Assembly: GCA_033961575.1 (NCBI GenBank)
Contig: CM066730.1
Location: forward strand, 114,789,523-114,853,522
From: Aselliscus stoliczkanus
Lineage: Eukaryota; Chordata; Mammalia; Chiroptera; Hipposideridae
DNA length: 64,000 nt
Reading direction: 5' to 3'
In this document: positions 22,586 through 35,223 of the stretch, piece after piece
Layout of the letters: each line of letters opens with the position of its first letter
How positions within the stretch are numbered: the stretch's first letter is position 1
Made by a program: the position numbers and the translations under genes
Notes under the pieces: generated by a model
The model's database searches: none
What the model was told of the DNA's origin: nothing
Seen by the model: the letters and a program-made list of their open reading frames with translations, nothing else

Positions 22586-23690
22586 CCCATATACATACTT
22601 GCTACCTGAAAGGTGTATATGGCATCTTTCCCACCTCCTTCACTCCAGAAGAGTCACATTTTCCTATCAGTAGGTCTGAAGGTCAAAATTCAGAAAATTA
22701 ACCTGATAATCAAATGGTAAAGATAATAGATGAAGCCAGTAAACTTCACATTTGGTTTCATGACACTCTACCTGAGTTATCCATGATTGATTTTGGTTTC
22801 ATACAGAAGAAACCAACAGCTGAGGCCCATGACTGGCATGTCCTCTGGGTTGTGGGGAGGAAGAAAGTGAGCTGTGCTTGACTCTAGTTGCTTAGTGAAA
22901 TCATAGAATAGCCTATATTTGTGATGTGTCTTGGGCTAGGATGTTGGAGTTCCTGTGGGAAGAGAAATATAGGACACCACAGTTGTTTTACTATTGTATT
23001 GAATGGCCCTAACTGCCTAGGAAATCATTCAGAAAACTGAGAATTATAGTAGTTAAAACTTAAGGTAGAAGTTGCCATGTTATATAGTATTTTGAATGAG
23101 TGTTCCCAGGACTGGTAAGTACTTGATGAGTACTTGATTTAATCTTACCAATAAATGTATGTTAATGGTAAGTCTAGGAAGATGGGCTTAGAAAATGTGT
23201 TTTTGGCTGGGATAAAGACAATATTTTTCTTTTTAAAACCATTAATGTCTTGGAATAATGTTATGCTTGATAAACGCAGAAATAGGATAAATACTCTGCA
23301 CTTGGGGATGGATGCCATGTGTCCCTGACTTAGGATGAGATCAGTGATAATCTAGCTGTGCTTTCAGTTGTCTTTCAGAATTTGATGGAGAAGATGAAGA
23401 AACCATGGCTCAGAGGAGTTAGGTGCAAGAAAGGCACTGGTCCCCTACCCTTAATTCAAGCACAGTATCTCTGCTTTTATCTCCTGTATATATTGGGTTA
23501 GCATATAAAATCTGAAGAAAGGATACTAAGGGATACTAACATAAAGATAGTAGTAAACCAATGTACTAAACCACTGTGTTTGCCTAGGCATCATATAAGA
23601 TGTAAATAATTTTGCCTATCTCTCTGTGCCTGAGAAAGAAACAATTGGGCAGGTGATGATGGGTAACTCGGAGTCTGTTTTTTTCAAAGG
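22586..23690. other. No gene recognised
   Basis: AT-rich single-copy DNA. A possible antisense MIR scrap ('gaagaaaccatggctcagag') lies near 23395-23430. Confidence 0.45.
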
Positions 23691-23859
23691 CAACTTGGAG
23701 AGTAGAAAGAGCATGGGCTCTGAAAGCAGAAAGTCCTGAGGTCAAAATATAGATCTTATTATGTATGTACAGTAATATATTGAACTTGTAGGATGGTTAT
23801 GAAGAAAATGGGAGATTGCATATTTAAAGGGTAGGCTATATATGAACTGTAGTTGTAAA

Positions 23860-24085
23860 GAGTATGGCGAAGGGAGTTGGACTGCCTGATTCTAGCCTCT
23901 GCCTCTTACTAGCTGGGTAACCTCGGGCAAGTTAATTAACTTCACTGATCTTCAGTCTCCTCATCTGTATAATGGGTTTAATAACAGCACTCACTTCATG
24001 AACTTGTTATAAGGATTAAATGAATCAATGTCTGTAATGCACTTATCACAGGCCTGGCACATAGTAGGTATACAATGATGACAAT
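23860..24085 (+). repeat. MIR SINE, sense, nearly complete
   Basis: Shows most of MIR: 'gactgcctgattctagcctc', 'cttactagctgggtaacctc', 'ctcctcatctgtataatggg', 'aaggattaaatgaatca', 'ggcctggcacatagtaggta'. Confidence 0.88.
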
Positions 24086-25485
24086 TCTTAGAATTAATTA
24101 TTAATTAAGTTCCAAGCACAGTTCCAGACACACAAAAGAAATTTAAGGAGTCATAGCTCTGCTGTCTTAATGCAAGATTTCCCCTTTGAAAGTGTAAAAA
24201 GAAAGTGTAGAAAAAGAAAGGGGGCATAGGTTGCTAATACAGAGTGAAAGAGTGATTCTTTCTTTATAGAGTTGAAGATGGGTAGAAAAATGAATGTGTC
24301 GATAAGCAAAAGAGTGAGATTTATTCATGAGCTTAAGGATCATGATAGACACACTTGGGGCCATTTCAAGCTCAGGAATAGATATTACCATGTAAGAGGA
24401 AAAGCTGAGAGGCCTGGCATGACTCAGTGGGCCTTATTCCAATGGCAAGCCACTGTCTTCAGATAGACTCAATAAAGTGCACATGACGATGGAACCCAGC
24501 TAATGCATGATCACAGTATCAGCTTTACTAACCCATACCACCCATACTCGTATACTAGGGGTTCATCCAGCTCAGGGCCAGATTCAGGTAGGCAGCTGGG
24601 CAAACGGGGCCAAGAAAGGAGGATGGTTTGCCCAGAAATGGAGAAACTCTCTAGCTGGTGTTTTTGCTGTTCAAAACAACTCCCACATACCATTTAACAG
24701 GCAAGTGTATGGTATCCAGCTATGCAAAGTTCTACATTAAATAATAGACAAAGAGGATAGCATATAGGTTGCCCCTGGCCCCAAGCACCTCAGGATCCAA
24801 GACTCATCAGAGAATCCTTTTCCCAAGCAGCCCACCAGGCAATAAGATCAGATGGCAACTTTGCAAACTCATGTTTTATCTTCTTAATATAAAAGCCAAT
24901 TCCCTCCAATTATCCATTAGAGGCACAAGAAGAAGAGGGGAAAAAAATAACCTATAGTAACTTCTAAAATCCAAACTGATTAATTTCTCAAATGAATAAT
25001 TTAGATCTTAGACATGAAATCATTTGGAAAAGAGTTTCTACATTAAGTAATTTCATTCTATACCTTTCAACACTGGCAGATGCCACTATTTTACAAAATG
25101 TAATGCTTGTCCCATCTGCACATGACTTCCAATACAACCAATCAAAGGGAGAAAGCTGAGACTAATGGCAGCACAGGGTTCCCTTCCAATTCTGAAGAGG
25201 AAAGGGCAGGACAAGGGTGAGCTGTAGTCAGGTCAATCCCTTCAACCTAAGCAAATAGATCCTTATGGGTGAATGCTCAGAAATTGAGATATTAATCTAG
25301 AAATATTATCTGGAGACTAGATGGACTACCTATCTCCAAAACACCTGAGTACAATAGAATGTGTCTCCCAACAAAGACTTGGTGATTATATTTTAATCTG
25401 TATCTAATGACCAAGGTTATCATAATAAATACAAACTGTCATTATATGGTAGTTGTATGGAAACACATGTCTATAAGGCATGTCA
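24086..25485. other. No gene or clear repeat recognised
   Basis: About 1.4 kb of apparently single-copy DNA. An AP-1/MARE-like TGACTCAG occurs near 24420. Short open frames overlap on both strands near 24500-24740 with no coding signature. Confidence 0.45.
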
Positions 25486-25489
25486 GATA

Positions 25490-25695
25490 TATGTATAGCA
25501 GAGAGAGTAAGACCACGGGTTCAAATCCTGACTCTACCACTTGTGACCTTGATATATCACTGCACCTCAGGTTACTAATCTATAAAACGGGAATAAAAAC
25601 ATCTAGTGTTAAAGGGAAGAGTAAATGATTAAGGTAATCCAGATACATAACTTAATACAGTATCTGACATATAGCACTCTTTCTCAGTTATTACT
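25490..25695 (+). repeat. MIR SINE, sense
   Basis: 'ccacgggttcaaatcctgac', 'tctaccacttgtgacctt', 'ataaaacgggaataaaaaca' and 'acagtatctgacatatagca' follow MIR order. Confidence 0.85.
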
Positions 25696-25814
25696 ATTGT
25701 CAAACAATGTAGCATGGATTGTTTAAAAAAAAAAAAGCATTATTACATCACACCTCTATGGTTCTCTCCAGACCCTTGAGCTATGAAAAGGAAGTTTTCT
25801 ACATGAGTTGCTGA

Positions 25815-25995
25815 GTTACTTTTCTAAGATCTCAGACTCTAGAATCCATTAGACTTGATGCTCAATGTACTTAAGCCTCAGATTACTCATAAAGTTGGGA
25901 TAATAACAATAATTTTTCAGAAAGAATTTGTGAGGATTAAATGAATGTCTATGTTTAGGGCATTCAGCACAGTCAATACTATGATCGTATTATTA
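25815..25995 (+). repeat. MIR SINE, sense, diverged
   Basis: 'aagcctcagattactcataa', 'gttgggataataacaataat' and 'tgtgaggattaaatgaatgt' fit the middle and 3' part of MIR. Confidence 0.72.
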
Positions 25996-25999
25996 GAGT

Positions 26000-28930
26000 A
26001 ACAAGCTTCACTTCTCTGGTTTCAGGATTGTTTTTTTCTAAAATAAAAGAATTAGACTAGGTTAACTCTAAGATCCCTGTCAGCATTAACATTTAAAAAT
26101 TTTCTGAATCTATTGCCACTTTACAGATGTAAAAACTGAGTCACAATTCACAGATGACAAATGTAATGGTTTCCCAGACCATTACCTTCATAACTAGACA
26201 CTAAATTCTTTATCCTCCTTTAATTTACAGGCCTAGCAGAGGCCTAGGCCTTTTGAATGTTCAGCTGGAATGTTAATTATGGGAAATTCCAGAATCCGTG
26301 GCCTAGAGACAAATTCTTATTTACCCTGTTCCCTGGCATGGGGAAACCTCTTGCCTTGCCTTCAGAACACCAACTCACTTTCCAAAGCCCACGAAACTGA
26401 AGCCAGATGGCAGTGCCGCCTGGTCTCTGCTGCCTCGGGCCTTCGCAACCCTGCCAGTCCTCTGAGCTCTGTCCTTCAGCCTGGGTCTCCAGGCCCACCC
26501 CTCCTCACCCCAACCCTAGGTCTCAAAGGTAGCTCTAAAGAAAGCCTTCCTTTATACGACTTCCAGAAACACATTCTAAAACCTTTTCTGGGCCTGAGCC
26601 ACCACTAACCAGGAAGAACGACAGGTTCACTTATTATCAGAGTTAACCACCATCCATTTGTCTGAAAGAAATCATTTCTTTGTTTGCCAACGTTTTGCTT
26701 TTGCTTTGCTTGTTTTAATGGCAGTGTCATTTCGCACACTGTAACGGAATGAACATTTCACCAGCTGACTCACCCCTTAGCGTGTTTGACTCCTCTCCCC
26801 ATAACACAGCAACACAGGGAGTTTCCAGGGGTCGGATCACAAAGTCTGGGGCTCCTGGAGGCACCAGCTGAGCTGGGTTCCTGTTTTGCCTGTCCTGACA
26901 CCTGACTTCCTGACTCCAAGGTGAGTGTGATTCAGAGAAAGACCATGGCTGCTCTGAGGTGGAAAGCTCTAAACATCTGCTCAGTGGTAGGAGGTTTGGG
27001 GAGGCTGAGGTGCTATGTATGCAGAGAAGGGCAAGGGTAGATGGAAAGGATCTGAAGAATCTTCAGAGCAGTCAGAAGATAGAAAAAAAAAGCACTTCAG
27101 TATTTCAACTCCCTGACTCACTGTATTCTTCCAGGCAATGACCTTCATGCCCCTAGGGTAATCTTAAGGTGTAGGATCATTCTCAAGGGCAGAGGCACTA
27201 ATTAACCCTGGTGGGTGGATCAATGGAGAAACAGGCATTAGTCACATCATACTCAGCTCCTTCAAATGGAGAGAGGATGAGGAGAAAGATGGGTGCATGG
27301 TTCTTGCCCCTGAATGAACTGTGTGATTTATGCCTTTAAATACCCTATGGCCTGTTGTGAACAGTGAATGATTTTCACAGATGCTTTCAGCTTACCCTCA
27401 TTTTACAGGGGAAAAAAAAAAAATAGCATTCTGGAATCAAAGGATTTTCTTTAGGTTCTGTGGCCAGTTCAGCACAAGAAAGGACAGTCTGACCCCTATG
27501 CAGGTCCTCTCCCCAGGAGGTCACTGTGCCTGCTCTGTGCAGGACAAGAATCATCAGGGTTTGGGACATTGACCTGACGTGCTCTGGTGGACCTATCTTC
27601 TCTTCCTTCCTGCTGACAAAGGAAAATGAATTTTGCTAGGATACTAGCCAGGTTCTTGGGAGCCTTCATTTTTCTCCTCCAAGAACTCAACTCCCAGAGA
27701 GTCACAGTCTGCCTAGTGCAGCAGAAAGCCATGTCCATTTTTATTTGGAGCTATTTGATACATATTAGCAACATGCCGAGCACTGTTCCATGATCCCCAA
27801 GAGCCTTTCTCCCCACTTCAGACTGATTTAACAATTCCTAAAACAATTCCACACCCTGGAGCTGCACTCCGAGGCTGGCTGTGAAGGCCACCTCATGGGA
27901 CCCTCTGATAAGGAAAAGTGTTACAGTAGTACTTCCTTCGCATTCTAAGATTAGACTCCTCAGATGAACTCGAAGGCAGATTAATTTTATGTCTGGATTG
28001 CATGACCCTCATCAGGTTTGGCTTCGGTTTCAGTGTGTTTCAGTGTGTTGTGGTAGGAGGTGCTAGTGGAAGCCTGAAAAGCTCTCTCAACTGGAGATTA
28101 ACCAGCTCCCCGGTTCTCAGGTGCTTTCTCGTCCCTCTGGAGGACTCACTGACTGAGGCCCTCGGCAGTTGAACACTGGTACGGTGGAGGCCTCTCTAGT
28201 TAGCCCACAATCCTACAATCTGAATTATGTACTTAGCCAGAATCTGTTATACCATTACTTAGACTCAATATTCCAAATTTCCTCATTATTATAATTACAT
28301 AATTTTTGTCAGTGTTAGGTGACCTGATGGAATATGATTTCTGAAAACTAAAAGGGCTGTTTCTATGAAAACTAAATAGAATCATTTGGAAAGAATTGGT
28401 AATGCTAAAAAGAATGGCTACCTAATGAGGTGTGGGCAAGACAACTATAAAGGATTGGGACAAAAATGTAAAAAACCAAAGTAGTTCTGCACTCAGATTG
28501 CTTCACAGGTGTTTTTCAGTTTGCCTCCTATCAAAAGAACCTAAGTTAGTTCATAGCTAGTGAGTTACCGGTAGGGTTTTGCAAAACAATTGGGGAAGCT
28601 CCAATCAGTGGACCCTTACTACTCAAAGAGAAAGCCTTGGCCCTATATAAAAAGCAAAAACAAAAAAACAAACAAAACTAGTGAATAAAGCACATTTATT
28701 TATGTTAAATTATGTTAAATAAAATTTTGAAATCTCAGGTATAAATGCATACATGGTTCTCCCCTTTAACTGATTTTTTTTTTTCAGGTAACCAACTACC
28801 AGCCTGAAAAGGGGGATTGTACTCTACTAGGAAATAAATACATCAACTTACAAAGTGCTCAGAGAAAGAATTAGACAAAAGAATGAGCTGCCCAAATGTG
28901 AAGGCTTTCTCCTCCTTTATTGCCCACAGA
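26000..28930. other. Long repeat-poor single-copy block
   Basis: Almost 3 kb with no repeat I can name. 26270-26930 is GC-richer and includes an AP-1-like TGACTCA near 26767 and a donor-like 'AAG|GTGAGTG' near 26919-26927. A 112-codon open frame (26270-26608) has no recognised homology. 27900-28200 carries several CpGs. A direct repeat 'ttatgttaaat' occurs near 28700. An exon of an unseen gene cannot be excluded but is not supported. Confidence 0.45.
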
Positions 28931-28934
28931 GCCT

Positions 28935-29030
28935 TAGTTCATTTGTTCATTTACTGAGTTTATCAATATTCTGGGGCACCTCCCATGAAAGGCACCATGC
29001 CAGGGACTGGGAACATGGCAAGAAGTGAGA
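28935..29030 (-). repeat. L2/MIR 3' end, antisense
   Basis: 'tcatttgttcatttactgag' and 'ggcaccatgccagggactgg' are the antisense 3' end pattern. Confidence 0.55.
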
Positions 29031-29039
29031 TGAATGGTG

Positions 29040-29460
29040 GCACATCCAGCAGGCTCATTTCCACCCAACACCCTAATGCCAGCCCCCCCCCAACATCCTC
29101 CAATTCTCCTCCATCTACCAGCCTAGCCAGACCCCATCCATAGCACACTCTTCTGCCTCCATGCCAGAAGAGTGATCCCTTGACTTTGTTTCTGCTTTCC
29201 TTGACTTAGAATGCTCATTCCCATTGTCAGCCTGCCAATCCCATCCCATATGCCACCTTGTCCTTGGAGTCTGCCCTGGTCTCCCCAGGCAGAAGTGATC
29301 TCTTCCCACTCCAACTCCCACAAAATTTTGTTTGTTGCTCCATGATGGAATTTTCAAGTTTCCACCTTAGACTTGATCCCTTTCCTGATTTTCAAGGCCA
29401 CTTAGGTCAATGACCAAGGCTCATTCATTTTGGCATCTCCACACTGCCTGGTCTGGGTTT
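29040..29460 (+). repeat. L2 LINE 3' region, sense
   Basis: Pyrimidine-rich text with 'gacttagaatgctcattccc', 'ttggagtctgccctggtctc' and 'ggcagaagtgatctcttccc', the order expected of an L2 3' region. Includes a C-homopolymer near 29084. Confidence 0.6.
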
Positions 29461-30295
29461 CTGTTCAGAAATTCTAACTGCTTCTTTGGTTACTAAAGTA
29501 CTACATATAAAGATTAAGTAGGCACAAGAGATGATCAAGAAAAAAATACCTGTTGATAGGTTACGAATGTGTTTCCTTATCCCTAAGAAACACTTTTAGT
29601 TGACTACGCAAACTTCAAAATATCGTTTACAAGTAATACAATGAGATCTGCTACAAGGAAAACTCTTCTGGAAGTTTTATTTGTTTGGGAACCTTGCATT
29701 CTATAGAGATTTTCCTTCCTACTGGAAAATATCTGGATATAAAAATGAAAGAAATTAAGTTTTTCCTCATATTCACAGAAATATTATTCTTCCAGGGATT
29801 TTGTTGAACCTCACATGACCAGATGGAGAGGTATGGGACTAGGAAGCACATGATACCTCTTCGGAAATGCGAGAATTCTAAAAGCATCATTCTCCCAGTT
29901 GTATTATAAGGGCTGTGAATCTGCCTTGTCATAAACTAGGCAACTGTAAATGAGAATGACCTCAGAAATTACCCAGGATGGCTATGATTCCAAATCATTA
30001 CAGCCTTTAGCCTTATGAACCAAACACATTCATAGGTGCCCAAAATTGCATGTCTCTAAAATACCATCATTTCCAAAGAAAATAATCACACTCAATAATG
30101 CTCTCTATGTTCTTAATGAAAGTTGGTCGGTCATCGTGCAGATCCAAGTTGTGTCTGCCCAGCTTTGGCAACTGTCTGTTGCTTAACGTGCCACAGAAGT
30201 AGATTATGCCTGAGAGGAAGTTAGTTTAACTTATACAGAAAGGCCTTCCTCCCAGGTGTCTGTAAAGGTCGTGGAGGGAAGCACAGTCCCACAGC
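29461..30295. other. No gene or repeat recognised
   Basis: AT-rich single-copy DNA. Open frames below 100 codons, no coding signature. Confidence 0.45.
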
Positions 30296-30299
30296 AGAA

Positions 30300-30500
30300 A
30301 GATCAGGGGCCTAGGGGTCAGCCATCTCAGGTTCTGCTCCTTGTGAACTATGTGACTTAAACTGGCAGAGCCTTAGTTTTCTCATGTGCTAAATGGGGAA
30401 AAGAATATATACTTAGCAGGATTATGGTGAGAAATAAGCAAGATGCCATAGGTGAAATGCCTCTACCTAGAAGGTCACTATGGATGTACAAGTGAATTCC
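30300..30500 (+). repeat. MIR SINE, sense
   Basis: 'tcaggttctgctccttgtga', 'actatgtgacttaaactgg', 'gagccttagttttctcatgt' and 'gctaaatggggaaaagaat' follow MIR order. Confidence 0.78.
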
Positions 30501-30654
30501 TTGCTTTGACTTATACTTGCTGCTCATAAAACATTTGCATACCCAAAGCATTTGAATCTTCTAAACTCCCTGTGAGAAAGACAAGGCAAGTTCTATAAGT
30601 TGAACTGTCTGAAATGGCCATTATTGACTATTTTGACCTACTAAAATGCATTAT

Positions 30655-30745
30655 GGATCCACCTAATATTATCCCCACTTTATAGATAAGGAAACTGCTG
30701 AACCCAGCAGTTCTGTCTCTTGGGCCAGTGTGTTGTGTTCTACCA
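30655..30745 (-). repeat. MIR SINE fragment, antisense
   Basis: 'attatccccactttatagat', 'aaggaaactgctgaacccag' is the antisense MIR core. Confidence 0.6.
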
Positions 30746-30839
30746 AATGGTCTGTCGCCAAAGGGTTTTTCAAAATGGAAAAGATAAACACACCAAAAAC
30801 ATAGGCAAAGTCTATGGACAGACATTCCACAGAAGAAAC

Positions 30840-31165
30840 ACAAATGGCTGATAAAAGCAAAAAAAAGAAAAAGAAAAGGAGAAAAAGAAAGGGCAAGTGC
30901 ATTGTAATCAAGGTATATAAATTAAAACAAATATGAGATGTTTTTCCCCCTTATCAAATTAACAATTTTTAAATACTATTACTTAGTGTTGGAGAAAGTA
31001 CAGGGAAATGTATACACGTATGCATACTTGGCAGGAATGTAAAGCAGTATAACTTTTCTGAAATTAATATAAATATAATATGTAAAAAAATCCTAAAACA
31101 ATTCAGGAGCTAATGTCCAGGAATTTATCTAAAAACACATTCAAAGATTTGAAAAAAATCAAAGA
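30840..31165 (+). repeat. L1 LINE ORF2 relic
   Basis: 'ttaaaacaaatatgagatg', 'gtgttggagaaagtac' and 'ttggcaggaatgtaaag' match the late ORF2 region of L1. Frame destroyed. A purine-rich (AAAAG)n-like run lies at 30858-30893. Confidence 0.7.
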
Positions 31166-31484
31166 TGGCCTTTGAAAAGAATTAAAGGACCAATTTTCAG
31201 AACTTGGACACAAGTGATAGAGTGGCCATTTTTTTTTTACTCAAAGATGATCGAAAGGAACTCATATTCTGCCGCAGTCTGCACTGTCTTAGAGCCTGGT
31301 GGTGGGAATACACGTGTGAGTCTGCAGGTGGAGATGAAGAGACCTCAGCAAGAGGGAGGAAAATGTTGCAGAAGTTAAGAGCCAGAAAGGGTCTAACAAA
31401 TGTGAACATGAACTATGCATATCCCCTTTGCTGGATGGTAGCTACCATCTCTATCATTAGTCAGCTCAAGTAAGGAACTAAGCA

Positions 31485-32085
31485 TAAGAAACAACTTAAG
31501 TGTCCATTAACAGAAGAATGGATAAAGAAAATAAGATACACACACACATAAATGAAATATTATTCAGTATTTAAAAAAAGGAAATCCTGCCATTTGCAAT
31601 AACATGGATGAAACTTAAGGGCATGATGATGCTTAGTTAAATAAGTCAGAAAAAGAAAGAAAAATACTATATGATCACACTTATGTATGGAATCAAAGAA
31701 AAACAAACAAACAAACAAAAACATGCTTATAGAAACAGAGGACAGATTGGTGATTGCCAGAGGCAGGGGGTGGAATTTGGGGAGAATGGGTGAAGATGGC
31801 ACAAACTTCCTGTTGTAAGATGATGACTAACTTTTGGGGATATAATGTTCAACATTGTGGGTATAGTTAACAATACTGTATAGTTGTAAATTGTAAGAGA
31901 GTAGGCTTTAAAAGTTCTCATTTACCCCCCAAAAATTGAAACTATGTGAGGTGATTAATGTGTCAACTAACCTTACTGTGGTCATCATTTCACAATATAT
32001 ACATATATCAAATTATTATGCTGTACATCTTAAACTTATACAATGTTATGTGTTAATTGTATCTCAAAGCTGGGGGAGGTGGAAT
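31485..32085 (+). repeat. L1 LINE ORF2 end and 3'UTR
   Basis: 'ttaagtgtccattaacagaa', 'gcaataacatggatgaaact', 'ggtgattgccagaggcaggg' and 'tactgtatagttgtaaattg', ending 'gtgttaattgtatctcaa'. Probably the continuation of the relic at 30840-31165 with a different sequence in between. Confidence 0.85.
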
Positions 32086-32094
32086 AACTAAGCA

Positions 32095-33000
32095 TATACA
32101 GTCTCACATAGTGCCAAGCACTGAAGAGGCACTGGGACCACAGAGAAGATGAAGACAGTCTCTTCTTCTGTAATAAAGTTACATACAAGGTGCTCTGGGA
32201 GCCCATGGAAGGGCCTGAAATTTCCAGGAAGGATTCACAGAATAGAGATTACTTGGGTTGACTCTTGAGTAGAAATTCACATTTGGATGTCACCAAACAC
32301 GTTTAAAGAAATGAGAGAGGGGCACCTAGGTCAATAGTACATGGCAGGACGTAATTATGATAGAACATGAAATTTAAATCCAGTTAGGAGAAGAATGAGG
32401 ATATCAAAGAGGTAAAGGACAGTGAAAACATGGAAGAACCAAGAGAGTATAGTCCTGGTGGCCAAGAGATTGTTCAGGCTGACACCCAATAGAGAATGAG
32501 CTAGAAAGAATGGAGTTGAGGGCCAAGAGTAAGTGCCTTAATTTGAGATTATAGAAGAGCTGTCATTCTTGGCAGTGATAAGGCACAGGACTGAGTGGCT
32601 GAGATGGGGTTAGATAGTTGGAGAAACCACATTGGTTTAGCCATGCTAGATGCAAAGAGTCATGTGTCATGGGTGGTTGTAGCCATATTATAACTGAGCA
32701 TCCCAGAGACAGTATAGATTGAGAACAGGGCTGAGCCCAGGGGCTAGGGAAGACAACACTTGACAGAGGGGAGGCCAAGCAGGGGAGAGCAATCAGGGAA
32801 AACTTGTGTCCTGGAAACCAACAGAGAAAGTCCGAAGAAGAGAATGTTTCCCGGCAGAGTTAGATTCCTCAGAAAGGTCAAACAAGGTAACAACCAAACT
32901 TTTTTTTCATCAGACTTGGCAGTAACGCATCATTGGTGAATTTAGTAGCAGCTGGTGGAGTGAAGAGGAGGTAAAAAATCTAGACAGTAAGTGAGGACTC
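32095..33000 (-). repeat. L2 LINE, antisense, partly in the reverse-transcriptase region
   Basis: 'agggctgagcccaggggcta', 'tgtgtcctggaaaccaacag' and 'tagattcctcagaaaggtca' are the antisense text of the L2 reverse-transcriptase domain, which on the minus strand normally encodes 'DLSAAFDTVDH'-type blocks. Stops and gaps throughout. The left part (32095-32450) is less certain. Confidence 0.65.
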
Positions 33001-33924
33001 CATTCTCTTTAAAGAAGCTCAGAAGCACATCAAGCCAGTTAGACTACATCTGATAGTTAGTCTCCTATGGCTATAAGCTGAGCCCACTTACAGATCTCTC
33101 CCTCAAAAATGCAAAATAAAAAGAGAAAATACAAAAGTGACTTCATGGCTTTAAATCATGCAGATCAGTACATACAGATCTGTAAAACACTGTTGCCAAG
33201 ACAACTGACAGAGCCTCACACACACATCCCTCACTTCATTCATCTTTCACCTCGTTCTACACCTGTGGGCACCCCCTTCTTCTGTCTGTTGCTATTTGAT
33301 AACTGTAATTGAGATGAGGACCTGACCATTTCAGTCACAGTGAAACCATTATCATTTTTGGATTGGATCATTGCTCAGTTGAGGAGGTGATAGTGAAGAG
33401 GACCTGAGATCGTGTATGAGATGTAGGGATGACAATAACCCTACATGCCAGACAGTGCAGTCTAAGTTCTAGCTGGCCAAGGATGGCCTGAAGGATTCAT
33501 CCGTTTGTTTACACACAGCACACAGACACACATCTCCTTTAAGGGGCTACTGCTTGCTTATTTAAGAAAATGAGAATGACAGTATGAACCATTTACTTCA
33601 TAGGGTGGCTGGAGAACATATTGTTATAGTAACTACAAAGATATGCTAAGGGAAACAAGGCCTCATGAATTATATTTTAGTTATTCTAGCTGTTTTGAAA
33701 CCTTCTTGAGCACTGATTTGGTTTAAACTATACATAAGGTAAACTTATTTCACCTAAGTTACTGACAAAGGCATATAATAATCGGTGACTTCAAGATGTT
33801 CCATGGAATTATCTCCTAAGTGTTGTTAATATATGAAACACAATCACCAATATAAGGCCTATATCTGGGGTAGGCAAGGAACCCCAAGAAACTCAACAGA
33901 TGAAAGCTACCTCGGTGTCCCAGA
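33001..33924. other. No gene recognised; imperfect X-box-like site at 33192-33205
   Basis: Single-copy DNA. 'gttgccaagacaac' at 33192-33205 is two inverted GTTG-type half-sites with one mismatch from the RFX X-box consensus. Confidence 0.45.
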
Positions 33925-34045
33925 TGGATTCGGCATTATCTCTATTTGATAGATGCTAACAGCCCGCTATCACACACGCCTGTGTGCCAGAACCAGGATC
34001 AGAACGTCTGTCTATGTGACTCCAGTGCTGGCAGGGAGTAAAATC
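33925..34045 (-). repeat. MIR SINE, antisense
   Basis: 'cattatctctatttgataga', 'gtgccagaaccaggatcaga' and 'gtctgtctatgtgactccag' fit antisense MIR. Confidence 0.72.
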
Positions 34046-34992
34046 TGGAGGCAAACTCCATATATGCCACGCTCTCCCCAGCCACCACTCCAGACATTCA
34101 CACCGGGGCTTCGGTGCATTTCCAGAGACTCCAGTTAACCAAAACAGGTGAGCAAGAACTGAAGCTCTAGACATAAATGTCTTCTAGTCTAGAATGCCTT
34201 TGACATTCAGTCAATCTCTTCTTTCAAGTGTGTTCAGTTTATACAATTACACTTGTTAACTGCTAAGCTTAGATAAGGCAACTCTTAAAAAAAAATCTCC
34301 TCCCTCTCTTTATGCCCTATTATCTGCACCCGCACCCACCAACCCTTCCAAGATTGTCTTTAAACAGATGGAATTTTTGCATTCGTTTCCCACAGATTCG
34401 CCTCTTGGACCACAAGAAAGAATGGGACCTGCTCACCGGAGTCCCCGAGCTGTGTGGGCACTTGCTTACATTCCCTTTTCCTTTTCACCTTTGGGCATGT
34501 GCCTCACAAAGCCTGTTTGGGTCATCATGCTCTCCTGGGTTCATATTTACTGGCTGTTTCCTCAGCCTTGTGAATTCTCTGTGGGCACCCAAGGTTAGGC
34601 ATAACAGTAATGGGTCATTAGTCCAATTAAGCCCACGGCCACCAATGATTTCTGTAGGAGGAAGTGGGGCACAATCTGTAATTTCAGCTTTTCTTGTGAA
34701 GAATTTCAATCCTGTCAGGAACTAAATCATTTAATCAGTTTTTAAATTTTTTTTTTGTCCCATTAAACTACAGGACTGGAACATACTCATGAATTGTTTC
34801 TATCTGCTTTTACTCGAGGAGTCCCTGACATAACAAAAACTGGTAATTAACTGGCTCTGAGATGTTTACAACAGCCTCCTTAAACAAGTTGCAGTGCGGA
34901 CACTCGCGATCCCAACCGCTTTGCTGATACGACTGCAATGCGCCGACTATTAAACAAGCTGCCGCTTCAAGCGCTCCAGCGTCCCCCTAGCT
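34046..34992. other. Repeat-free block ending in a CpG-dense patch (34895-34985)
   Basis: No repeat recognised. A 137-codon open frame (34312-34725) follows an acceptor-like 'cgtttcccacag' but has no homology I recognise. 34740-34895 has homeodomain-like TAATTAA. 34895-34985 holds about ten CpGs in 90 bp, far above the surroundings, with a near-repeat 'ttaaacaagttgc' / 'ttaaacaagctgc'. It ends at the hAT element. Confidence 0.5.
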
Positions 34993-35223
34993 CAGGGGTC
35001 GGCAAACTGCAGCTTGCAGGCCACATGGGGCTCTTTGGGTACGTACATGTGGCTCTGAAGTGAAATTGAATATGAAAATAAAACTATCATAGTTTCATTT
35101 ATAAAATTTTTAAAAGACATTCACACAATGGTGATTTCATTTGTTTTATGGCTCTCAAATAATTTTTAAATTGTCATGAGAGACAGAATTAGCTCTTCCG
35201 TCTCAAAAGTTTATCAACCACCA
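34993..35223. mobile_element. hAT-type MITE, 231 bp
   Basis: The left terminus 'caggggtcggcaaact' and right terminus 'aagtttatcaaccacca' are imperfect inverted repeats of the hAT type. An 8-bp target-site duplication flanks it: ccctagct (34985-34992) and ccctagcc (35224-35231), one mismatch. The interior is AT-rich with no transposase. Confidence 0.85.

Noticed and set aside
26163..26185. Small hairpin gtaatggt / accattac
   Set aside because: An 8-bp stem is expected many times by chance in 64 kb.
26915..26930. Splice-donor-like AAG|GTGAGTG as evidence of an exon
   Set aside because: A single donor-like word without an open frame, acceptor or promoter is not enough.
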